DNA of 14,332 bases from CAZQLE01 sp964593905 (GTDB lineage Bacteria > Chloroflexota > Anaerolineae > Anaerolineales > Anaerolineaceae): NCBI GenBank assembly GCA_964593905.1, contig CAZQLE010000095.1, forward strand, positions 1 through 14,332, in the 5' to 3' direction. Position 1 is the stretch's first letter; every line of letters begins with the position of its first letter. Below are positions 6,812 through 13,297 of the stretch, in pieces. The position numbers were made by a program, and so were the translations under genes. Below the pieces are notes generated by a model. It was not told the origin of the DNA. It made no database searches and saw only the letters and a program-made list of their open reading frames with translations.

Positions 6812-7909
6812 ATGACGACAAATCTCATTGACCAACCTGGCTGGTTGATCACCCGCTCGATTGCACTGGAACTGGATACCGCGCTGTCTTTTTTTACCGG
6901 CGGCATGATTGGCAGTGAGCGTCAGGCAGATTTTGCGCAATTGATTGCGGCAATGCCGGTAGACTGGTTGGAAGACTGGCGCACCCGGTTGAAAACCGGT
7001 TTTCAACACAGCGATTTACTGGAGATCTTTGGCTGGCTGACAGACCGTTTGCTGGAGCCCGATTATGCTGCGGCGACGCTGCCCATGCGCGATTTAACGC
7101 TGGAAACCGCGGCGCAAAAAATTGGGCTGCCGGTTGTAACGGGTGAAGCGCCGGATATTCTGGCGCAGCGCCTGACGGAGGCAATTTTGGCGGTGCGTTT
7201 GTCGGCTTATCACGATTACGGGGTTCATTTCCTGCCAGAGGCAGAGCAGGGGCAGCGCCGCGCAGTGGAACGCGCCATTCAGATTTTGCGGGAAGACGGC
7301 CTGAAACACTGGTTCTGGCACTGGCTGGATCGTTTTTACTATCAGGTTTACCAGCCCTGGCGCGTGCTGCGCGAGGGGGTGATGACCGGCCTGGAGCAAA
7401 CCGCATCGGCTGTGCTGGGCCAGACTGCGGGCATCCCAGACCTGACCTGGCTGCCGGCGCAAAACCCGCTGCTGCGGTTTCCAGAACTGAAGGACGCCGT
7501 GCAGGCCGGAAAGCTGCGGGTGGTTTTTTGGGCGGAACCTTTTGGCATGGCAGATAACTGGCTGTCGCTGCCGGGCATGGTGATGGTCTCATTTGCCGAG
7601 CCGGGGGTGATCTTTGAAAATTTCTCGTCTTTTGCCGGTCAATTGGCCGGGCGGCTGCAAGCCGTGGCCGACCCGACCCGCTTGATCATTTTGCGGTTGA
7701 TCCGTTCCATCGGGTTGACCAATACCGATATGGCCGAATATCTGGGCCTGGCGCGGCCGACCGTGTCGATCCATGCCCGCTTGCTGCGTGAGGCCGGGCT
7801 GATCGAATCGCGCCCCGAGGGGCGAATTACCCGCCATGAAATCAAACCCGAGGCGGTGCGCCAGTTGTTCAGCGATCTGGAACGGTTTTTGGATCTACCC
7901 CGCGGCTGA
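6812..7909 (+). CDS. ArsR-type winged-helix transcriptional regulator with long N-terminal domain
   Basis: A 365-residue protein. The last ~90 residues are an ArsR/SmtB winged helix: AVADPTRLIILRLI (284-297), the helix-turn-helix around TNTDMAEYLGLARPTVSIHARLL (303-325), then the wing LIESRPEGRITRHEI (330-344). No cysteine cluster of the metal-sensing kind is seen in this part. The first ~270 residues, rich in Trp and Phe, are probably a ligand-sensing domain. The layout resembles long ArsR regulators with a DUF5937-type N-terminus, though I cannot confirm that family. The start follows AAGGGG (6800-6805) by six bases. It sits 52 bases after the MFS exporter with no promoter between, so it is most likely the operon's own repressor acting at 5466-5497. 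Its 3' end overlaps the convergent ClbS-like gene by 15 bases. Confidence 0.85.
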   Translation: MTTNLIDQPGWLITRSIALELDTALSFFTGGMIGSERQADFAQLIAAMPVDWLEDWRTRLKTGFQHSDLLEIFGWLTDRLLEPDYAAATLPMRDLTLETAAQKIGLPVVTGEAPDILAQRLTEAILAVRLSAYHDYGVHFLPEAEQGQRRAVERAIQILREDGLKHWFWHWLDRFYYQVYQPWRVLREGVMTGLEQTASAVLGQTAGIPDLTWLPAQNPLLRFPELKDAVQAGKLRVVFWAEPFGMADNWLSLPGMVMVSFAEPGVIFENFSSFAGQLAGRLQAVADPTRLIILRLIRSIGLTNTDMAEYLGLARPTVSIHARLLREAGLIESRPEGRITRHEIKPEAVRQLFSDLERFLDLPRG

Positions 7910-8401
7910 ACCTTTTTTCAAACCTTTGCGCATCTCGGTAAGCGCCCAGTGGTAGTGGCTGCTGGTGGCGGGAATGAGATAAGTGGAGAGGGCATTCTGG
8001 CGGGTCCAGGGGAAACGACCGCGTTCAAAAATATCCTCATTGCTCAAAGCGTTGACCAGTGCCCTGACCCTTTGGTGAGAGGCCTCAAAAGCAGCGCGCG
8101 CTTCAGCAAGCGATTCACCGCAGTGCGCTGTGTAGATGGCCTGGTTTAAGGCAGGGGTCTGGCCCCAGTTATACCCGCTGGCAGGCATGGCGGGGGTTTC
8201 GCCGCGCAGACCGCTCTCGTGCCACCCCATGAATAGATCCTGCCAGGCGGTCAGGTGGGCCAGCACATCTTTGACAGCCCATTCGCCGACAACTGGCCGG
8301 TCACAGGCTGGCGCGTCCAGGCTGTCGACCAGCGCCATCAAGGCGCTATATTGCTTATCCATTTCTATGAGCAGGTCTTTACGGGTGGCCGGTTTGGGCA
8401 T
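7895..8401 (-). CDS. ClbS/DfsB-family (DUF1706) four-helix-bundle protein, DinB fold
   Basis: A 168-residue protein matching the ClbS/DfsB pattern: a PATRKDLL opening (4-11), VGEWAVKDVLAHLTAW (38-53), HESGLRGETP (61-70), a YNWGQTPALNQAIY segment (77-90), and the late RFPWTRQNALSTYLIPATSSHYHWA stretch (129-153). ClbS protects E. coli from colibactin by opening its cyclopropane; most relatives have no known substrate and are thought to handle reactive small molecules. The ATG at 8401 is preferred because AAGGTGA lies at the correct distance upstream. The ATG at 8407 is too close to that site, and a longer frame from 8488 starts upstream of a possible minus-strand -10 (TATACT, 8477-8472). Cytoplasmic. 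It converges on and overlaps the ArsR-type gene by 15 bases. The family is fairly sure, the function is not. Confidence 0.82.
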   Translation of the reverse strand: MPKPATRKDLLIEMDKQYSALMALVDSLDAPACDRPVVGEWAVKDVLAHLTAWQDLFMGWHESGLRGETPAMPASGYNWGQTPALNQAIYTAHCGESLAEARAAFEASHQRVRALVNALSNEDIFERGRFPWTRQNALSTYLIPATSSHYHWALTEMRKGLKKGSAAG

Positions 8402-8679
8402 TTTCATCACCTTGTTGACAGGGTTTGCAGACTGAGGATTCAGGTATTTGTTAATCACCCGAATTGGCATTAGTATAGGCAAAAACACCCCGGGATGCTT
8501 GATGTTTTTTGCGTTCTTTGCGGGTATGGTACTGGTTTGAGTTTCGCCTCGGCCAGGCCGGACGCCCCGGTGAGATTAACCATCTCCAGATGCGCAAAAG
8601 AAATCAAGACGCTGTGTTGGTGAGACCGTATACTGATGACAACGCTGCGCAGCAATTTTTCTTGATGAGGTGCTAAACG

Positions 8680-9174
8680 ATGAGCAATTTGAAAGAAACC
8701 GTTTTTCAGATGAAACCCATCGGCCAGATTCGTCGTGAAAATGACGAAATTCGGCTGGAAGTATTTGAACCTTACCGCGCAGGCCTGTTGGACCTGGAAA
8801 AGTTCAGCCATGTGACGGTGGTGTGGTGGGCCCATCACCTGGATGACCCGGAAAGCCGGCAGATTTTGCGCGTCTGGCCCCCCTATGCTGCTGAAATGGA
8901 GACGGGGGTATATTCCACCCGTTCGCCGCGGCGGCCCAACCCGGTGTTGATGACCGTATGCCGGGTGCTGGGGCTGGATGTTGCCACCGGAATTTTGCGG
9001 CTGGAAAACATCGACGCGATGGATGAGACCCCGGTGGTGGATCTTAAACCGTATATCCCGGTAACCGACCGGGTGGAGGAAGTTCGCGTGCCCGAGTGGA
9101 TGCAGGACTGGCCTGACCGATTTCCGGCTGAGGGCATTGGCCTGGAAGAATACAACCCGCAGGAAACCGATTGA
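8680..9174 (+). CDS. TsaA/TrmO-like (UPF0066) SAM-dependent methyltransferase
   Basis: A 164-residue protein consisting of a TsaA-like beta-barrel domain. Signs are the opening PIGQIRR (13-19), the long strand VTVVWWAHH (45-53), GVYSTRSPRRPNP (76-88) and DETPVVDLKPYIP (115-127). The last two are the family's binding signatures. TrmO uses this fold to N6-methylate t6A37 in threonine tRNAs with S-adenosylmethionine; other members are archaeal or uncharacterised. The protein is shorter than E. coli TrmO (about 235 residues) and lacks its extra C-terminal domain. After PNP it reads VLMTVCRV rather than the more usual IGxSxVxL, so tRNA modification is not certain. The ribosome site GAGGTG lies seven bases before the ATG. 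It may head a transcript with the GyrI-like and AraC-type genes. Confidence 0.85.
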   Translation: MSNLKETVFQMKPIGQIRRENDEIRLEVFEPYRAGLLDLEKFSHVTVVWWAHHLDDPESRQILRVWPPYAAEMETGVYSTRSPRRPNPVLMTVCRVLGLDVATGILRLENIDAMDETPVVDLKPYIPVTDRVEEVRVPEWMQDWPDRFPAEGIGLEEYNPQETD

Positions 9175-9182
9175 TATGTACC

Positions 9183-9222
9183 CTTTTTCAGACCCCGGTA
9201 CGCACGCCAGGGTCTGAAAAAG
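9183..9222. repeat. 13-bp perfect inverted repeat between the TsaA-like and GyrI-like genes
   Basis: Arms CTTTTTCAGACCC (9183-9195) and GGGTCTGAAAAAG (9210-9222) are exact reverse complements around a 14-base loop. The T run lies on the outer 5' side and the A run on the outer 3' side, so on either strand the stem is not followed by a U tract. It is therefore not a standard intrinsic terminator. It may be an intercistronic mRNA hairpin or a protein-binding dyad. It ends nine bases before the AAGGAG ribosome site of the next gene. Confidence 0.7.
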
Positions 9223-9240
9223 AATGAACAAGGAGCAGCG

Positions 9241-9753
9241 ATGATTGCACCGGCATACTTTGAAGAGGCAGACCGGCTGTGGCTGGCCGGGGTCAGTTTT
9301 TATGGCGATCCGTTTCAGGCAGCCGGTGATTGGTCGGCCGAAAATGAGATCGGTCGTTTATGGCAGCGTTACTTTGCCGTCCATGAGCGCGCACCGCTGG
9401 AAGGTGTCGTACACCCCGAACGGGCCTATGAAATCCATTTTTGGACCCCCGAGAGTTCTGCCAAAGGATATTTTGAAGTATTTGTCGGCCAACAGGTGAC
9501 TGCGCCGCAAGAGATACCGGTCCATTATCTGATTAAGGTTCTGCCGCAGGTGAAATATGCCGTGTTTGAACTGCAGGGAGAAACGATCACCGCAGATTGG
9601 CCGCAAATGATCTACCGCCTCTGGCTGCCGCAGTCGGGGCTGGTGGAGGCGTATCCCTTCACCATTCAACGGTACGATGACCGCTTTTTGGGTTTGGACC
9701 GGGTGGCGGAATCGACGCTTGAAATTCTGGTCCCGGTAAAGCAGTCAGTATGA
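9241..9753 (+). CDS. Stand-alone GyrI-like / AraC effector-binding domain protein
   Basis: A 170-residue protein with the GyrI-like small-molecule-binding fold found in the C-terminal half of Rob, BmrR and many AraC regulators. The second repeat is clear: a strand-rich stretch FEVFVGQQV (78-86), the KYAVFELQG strand (105-113) and the IYRLWLPQSGLVEAYPF segment (124-140) with the conserved aromatic after the helix, ending in TLEILVPV (159-166). Such proteins bind hydrophobic cations or drugs, or (as GyrI/SbmC) protect gyrase. The start follows AAGGAG by five bases. The stop overlaps the start of the AraC-type gene as ATGA, so the two are translationally coupled and the protein may feed ligand to, or compete with, that regulator. 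The role is inferred from context only. Confidence 0.82.
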   Translation: MIAPAYFEEADRLWLAGVSFYGDPFQAAGDWSAENEIGRLWQRYFAVHERAPLEGVVHPERAYEIHFWTPESSAKGYFEVFVGQQVTAPQEIPVHYLIKVLPQVKYAVFELQGETITADWPQMIYRLWLPQSGLVEAYPFTIQRYDDRFLGLDRVAESTLEILVPVKQSV

Positions 9754-10463
9754 ACATGGATGCTGTGCTGCGCGCGGCAGCGTGGGTGGAACAGCATCTG
9801 ACCGAGCCGCTGCGGGTGGAAGAGATGGCGGCTGCGGCCGGGTATTCGTTGTTCCATTTCTCCCGTTTGTTCAATGGTCTGGTGCAGCAGCCGCCGTATG
9901 AATATCTGCTGCGCCGGCGGTTGTGTGAGGCGGCGCGCATGCTGCAAAAAACCGATGCACGCGCAATTGACGCGGCCATGCAATATCAGTTTAACAGCCC
10001 TGAAGTCTTTAGCCGGGCATTTGTGCGGGTGATCGGGGTAACCCCGTCGGCCTGGCGGCAGTCGGGCCGGGTGGATGCCCGGCGTTTTCTGCCGCCCTTG
10101 ACCCGCGCGTATCTTGAGGTGTTGCAGCGGCAGCGTGAATGGCAGTTGAAGTGCGAAAGAATTGAACCTGCCGCGCTGAACGGCGATTGGACGATCTGCC
10201 ATTACGATCGGGAGCCGCAAGCTTTATCTGCTGCGGCGGGTGAAGTGTTTACAATGCCTGAAGACGCACAAACACTGCTGCGTTTTTCTTTTAAGGCCGC
10301 TCTGGTTGAGGTGGACCTGATTTGCCGCTTTTTATACCACTGCTGGCTGCCGCGCACGGGGTATTGCCCGGCCGGGGCGGCAGACTGGCGGCGCTTTTCA
10401 ACCGAAACGGCCACGCAAATCGATGTACTGATTCCGGTGCGGGGGAACGCAAAAACCGGCTGA
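9750..10463 (+). CDS. AraC-family transcriptional regulator with shortened C-terminal effector domain
   Basis: A 237-residue protein. Residues 6-105 form the two-helix-turn-helix AraC DNA-binding domain: WVEQHLTEPLRVEEMAAAAG (12-31), SLFHFSRLFN (33-42), PPYEYLLRRRLCEAARML (48-65), and the second HTH ending FSRAFVRVIGVTPSAWR (87-103). After a linker the C-terminal part ends LYHCWLPRTGY (194-204) and QIDVLIPV (224-231), which mirror the RLWLPQSGL and LEILVPV elements of the preceding GyrI-like protein. It therefore appears to be a reduced GyrI-like domain. Rob/SoxS-type relatives activate efflux and detoxification genes. The ATG overlaps the stop of the upstream gene (ATGA); a second ATG two codons in is equally possible. 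Its targets are not visible, though the adjacent genes are candidates. Confidence 0.87.
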   Translation: MNMDAVLRAAAWVEQHLTEPLRVEEMAAAAGYSLFHFSRLFNGLVQQPPYEYLLRRRLCEAARMLQKTDARAIDAAMQYQFNSPEVFSRAFVRVIGVTPSAWRQSGRVDARRFLPPLTRAYLEVLQRQREWQLKCERIEPAALNGDWTICHYDREPQALSAAAGEVFTMPEDAQTLLRFSFKAALVEVDLICRFLYHCWLPRTGYCPAGAADWRRFSTETATQIDVLIPVRGNAKTG

Positions 10464-10471
10464 CAAATACC

Positions 10472-10500
10472 TTGACAGGGAAGCATTTGAATTTTATAAT
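10472..10500 (+). promoter_or_regulatory. Perfect-consensus sigma70 promoter of the TetR/ABC exporter operon
   Basis: TTGACA (10472-10477) and TATAAT (10495-10500) are both exact consensus hexamers with the optimal 17-base spacer. Transcription would start near 10507, leaving a leader of only about 16 bases before the ATG at 10523. Such a strong promoter fits one that is held off by a repressor at the overlapping dyad. Confidence 0.88.
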
Positions 10501-10523
10501 ATGAACTTAAGGTTCACATTATA
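10495..10523 (+). promoter_or_regulatory. Probable TetR operator overlapping -10, start site and RBS
   Basis: TATAATATGAAC (10495-10506) and GTTCACATTATA (10512-10523) are reverse complements at 11 of 12 positions, around the centre TTAAG. The dyad spans the -10 element, the predicted transcription start, the weak AAGG ribosome site (10509-10512) and the first base of the start codon. The TetR-family protein encoded immediately downstream is the obvious ligand, giving autoregulation and control of the exporter. The dyad is seen; binding is inferred. Confidence 0.78.
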
Positions 10524-11248
10524 TGGATAATAAATTCATTAATTCTTATGCGTTTATCCTGGAGCTGGAACAACTCGGTCTGGTCACACGCACCTTCCGG
10601 CGGTTGGACCCTGAACGGCAGCAAGGGGTGGTGACGGCAGTGCTGGAAGAAGCAGCGGATGCCGGCCCGCTGGATCTGAACATCAAGCGCGTTGCAGAGC
10701 GCAGTGGTGTGTCGGTCGGTTCGCTGTACCAGTATTTTGGCAGCCGGGAGAACTTGCTGGCTTTTGCCATTGAGCTGGTGGTTCGTTCAACCGTGGCGTT
10801 GTTTAACGAGGCGCGTCCATTTTTGGCGCAGATGCCGCTGCGTGAAGGGTTGTCTGCCTATTTGCAGGGTGGAATGGAATGGACGGCTGCCCAGCGGGGG
10901 GCGGCGCGCTTTTTTGCCCGGGCAGCTTATCAGGGTGACCCCGGTTTGTCTGAAAAAGTGGTGGCGCCCATAGCGGCTGTGATGCTGGATATGGTGCGCG
11001 ACATGCTGGCCGCCGCGCAGAAGCGGGGGGAACTGCGCCCCGGGCTGGACCTGGAAGCGGCTGCGCGGGTGGTAAACACTGTGTTGATCGCAATAGGAGA
11101 TGCTCAGTTGCTGCCGTATCTAAACCGCTACTACCTTTTGACCGGTGAAACTGTCACGGCTGAAAAGGCCGTGGAGATGGTTTTCAGCCTGCTGGAACAC
11201 GGATTATTTTTGGAATCGTCCCATGAAAATTCTCTTTCTAACCCGTAA
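10523..11248 (+). CDS. TetR-family transcriptional repressor of the ABC exporter operon
   Basis: A 241-residue protein with a TetR N-terminal DNA-binding domain at about residues 32-80: RQQGVVTAVLEEAADAG (32-48), the helix-turn-helix NIKRVAERSGVSVGSLYQYFGSRENLL (53-79) with its typical YxYF and K/R-E-L features. The rest is an all-helical ligand and dimer domain. About 30 residues precede the usual start of the family; no internal ATG would trim them, and the operator and promoter position support the ATG at 10523. The 3' end overlaps the first permease gene by 26 bases, so the regulator and exporter are one operon. Ligand binding by the exporter's substrate would lift repression, as in other TetR-controlled efflux systems. 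The ligand is unknown. Confidence 0.92.
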   Translation: MDNKFINSYAFILELEQLGLVTRTFRRLDPERQQGVVTAVLEEAADAGPLDLNIKRVAERSGVSVGSLYQYFGSRENLLAFAIELVVRSTVALFNEARPFLAQMPLREGLSAYLQGGMEWTAAQRGAARFFARAAYQGDPGLSEKVVAPIAAVMLDMVRDMLAAAQKRGELRPGLDLEAAARVVNTVLIAIGDAQLLPYLNRYYLLTGETVTAEKAVEMVFSLLEHGLFLESSHENSLSNP

Positions 11249-12327
11249 GGCCCTGGTGGAATTCTCGCGGGACCGGCAACTGGCCGCCGTATACCTTTTC
11301 TTTCCGGCGTTAATGGTACTGCTGTATTTTTATGCCTTTGGGCAGACCACCAGTATGGCCGGCTATTTGACCTTGCTGGTGGAAAATCGGGACCAGGGGC
11401 CGTATGGAACGCGACTGCTGGCCGAGCTTCACGCTGCCCGCTTTGACGGCCAACCGGTTTTTACCATCATTGAAGACCTGCCCTCTCGGGCGGGAATGAC
11501 ATTTTTGGAAGAGGGCAAAGCTGCCTTAAAAATGGTGGTGCCCGCCGATTTTTCGGACCGGCTTGAGAACCCCGGCAGACAGGCCGCCGTGATTGAACTG
11601 TACGGCGACCCGTTGAGCGATACCTATGTCTTCTCGCGCAGCTTTTTATCCGACCTGCTGCGAACCTTTGGCGACCGCCAATCTGGATGGAACCAGCCGC
11701 TGCCCGTGCAGTATGAGTTTTTGCCAAACACTGGCAAGATCAGCGATTTTCAATTCGGTGTGCCGGGTATTTTGTGTTTTGGCATCCTTTTTGGGGTGAT
11801 TAGCTCTGCGCTGGTACTGGTGCGCGAGAACACCTCGGGGGCATTAAAACGGCTGAGAATGAGCGGTGTTTCGGGTTTTCAGGTGTTGAGCGGAGCCGCA
11901 CTGGCCAACCTGGTGATGGCGATGCTTCAGGCCCCGCTGACCTTTGCGGTGGCCATTGNNNNNNNNNNTTGCTGTTCTGCTCAGCCTGGCGGGAACCGGT
12001 TGTGGTTTTCTGACCGCCTGTTTTTCTGAGAGTGAAGGCGCGGCAACTGTCATTGGCACGGCGATCATGACCCCACTGGTCTTCTTCTCGGGTGCGCTGT
12101 TTCCCATGCCGCCGGCGGTATTGTTTCGCGCCGGGCAAACCGTGGTGCAGGTCTACGATCTGCTGCCTTCGACACATGGTGCAGAGGCTTTGCGGCGCGT
12201 GCTGGTTTATGGTGACCAACCCGCGGCTGTGATGGTGCATCTGGTGCTGTTGACCGGTCTGTCGCTGGGCCTGCTGGCTCTGGGGGCGGTCTTCTATCAG
12301 CGGCGTGTTTTAGACCGGGTCTCGTGA
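11223..12327 (+). CDS. ABC-2 type transporter permease (interrupted by assembly gap)
   Basis: The frame starts at the ATG at 11223, inside the end of the TetR gene, and gives 245 residues up to the Ns. It resumes in another frame after the Ns for 118 residues to the stop at 12325-12327. The shape is that of ABC-2/DrrB-like permeases: one N-terminal membrane helix (about 20-40), a large extracytoplasmic domain (45-175), then a membrane block starting at about 178, with RENTSGALKRLRMSG (201-215) as the cytoplasmic coupling helix, FFSGALFPMP and LLPSTHGAEALRR after the gap. The frame change sits at the ten-N run, so it is an assembly artefact and not a mutation. Comparison with the sister permease suggests about 16 residues are missing. 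It should form an exporter with the ATPase at 12350 and the permease at 13294. Confidence 0.88.
11959..11968. other. Assembly gap (run of ten Ns)
   Basis: Ten consecutive Ns lie within the first permease gene. The reading frame is consistent on both sides only if the true number of missing bases is a multiple of three, which ten is not, so the run is a placeholder of arbitrary length. From the spacing in the sister permease the real gap is about 48 bases. Confidence 0.97.
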
Positions 12328-12349
12328 CCCGAATGAGAAGCGAGCAAGC

Positions 12350-13297
12350 ATGAACACAATTGTCCTCAACGTAGAATCAATATCCAAATCTTACGGTCAT
12401 TTTCAGGCGGTAAAAAATCTTTCGCTTGAAGTGCAGGAAGGTGAAGTGTTTGGCTTTTTGGGGCCCAACGGCGCCGGAAAGACCACCACCATCCAGATGT
12501 TGTGTGGTTTGATGCGCCCCGACCTGGGCCGGGTGCTGTTGCACGGCCGGCCGGTGCTGGGCGGCAGCCGTGAAGTGCGGGCCAGGGTGGGGGTGTGCCC
12601 GCAGGAGATCGTGATCTGGGAGCGGTTGACCTGTCTTGAGCAACTGGTGTTTATGGCCGAGATGTACGGGTTAAAGCCTTCGGCGGCCCGTGCCAACGGA
12701 TTGAAATTGCTTGCAGATCTGGATCTGGCAGAGAAGGGCGGCGCCCTGGCGCGCACACTTTCGGGGGGGATGCAGCGGCGCTTGAATATTGCCCTGGCGC
12801 TGGTGCACGACCCGCAGGTGGTGGTCTTTGACGAACCGGAAGCGGGTCTTGACCCGCAAAGCCGGGTGAAGGTACGCGAATATATCCAATCGCTGGCCCG
12901 GCGTAAGACGGTAATTTTGACCACGCACAATATGGATGAGGCGGAGCGGGTGGCCGACCGGGTGGCCATCATCGACCACGGTGAACTGCTGGTGCTGGAT
13001 ACACCTGAAAGGCTGAAACAGCAGGTGGGAGCTGGCGACCTGGTGGAAATTGAATTGAAAAATGGGGCGCATTCTGAAGCGGATGCGCGTGGGGCGCTGA
13101 ATGGGATGGTGGAAAGTGTGACCTATGATGCGCATACCCGTCTGCTCAGCCTGCGTTCGCTGAATGCGGTCGGACATCTGGCAAAAATCTTGGAGCAATT
13201 AAGCGCGGCTGGTTTTGAAGCGGGGAATGTCAATTTGCGCGCCAACACGCTGGAAGATGTTTTTATCCGTTTGACCGGCCGGAGGCTGCGCGAATGA
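12350..13297 (+). CDS. ABC transporter ATP-binding protein (DrrA/CcmA-like exporter ATPase)
   Basis: A 315-residue nucleotide-binding subunit with all motifs in order: Walker A GPNGAGKT (38-45), Q-loop Q85 in CPQE, signature LSGGM (137-141), Walker B VVVFDEP (157-163) with catalytic E162, D-loop AGLDPQ (165-170), and switch H193 in TTHNMDE. The residue after the Walker B EP is Glu (EPEAGLDP) where Thr or Ser is usual, a mild oddity. The last ~85 residues form the extra C-terminal domain common in ABC-2 exporter ATPases, ending in the typical LEDVFIRLTGRRLRE. It hydrolyses ATP to drive the two flanking permeases. It starts 22 bases after the first permease and its stop overlaps the second permease as ATGA. 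The drug-export or lipid-export role is inferred from the family and TetR control. Confidence 0.95.
   Translation: MNTIVLNVESISKSYGHFQAVKNLSLEVQEGEVFGFLGPNGAGKTTTIQMLCGLMRPDLGRVLLHGRPVLGGSREVRARVGVCPQEIVIWERLTCLEQLVFMAEMYGLKPSAARANGLKLLADLDLAEKGGALARTLSGGMQRRLNIALALVHDPQVVVFDEPEAGLDPQSRVKVREYIQSLARRKTVILTTHNMDEAERVADRVAIIDHGELLVLDTPERLKQQVGAGDLVEIELKNGAHSEADARGALNGMVESVTYDAHTRLLSLRSLNAVGHLAKILEQLSAAGFEAGNVNLRANTLEDVFIRLTGRRLRE

Noticed and set aside
7907..7918. Terminator after the ArsR-type gene (six Ts at 7913-7918)
   Set aside because: Only a tiny CCGCGG palindrome precedes the T run, and the stretch is coding on the other strand.
8629..8634. TATACT as a -10 for the TsaA-like gene
   Set aside because: No acceptable -35 is found at 16-18 bases upstream, so I do not list it as a promoter.
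8470..9231. Minus-strand open frame of 253 codons
   Set aside because: It runs antisense to the TsaA-like gene, which has a good ribosome site and family motifs; the translation shows no known domain.
11944..12029. Frameshift or pseudogene in the first ABC permease
   Set aside because: The frame change coincides exactly with the ten-N placeholder, and both sides are intact permease sequence, so it is an assembly artefact.
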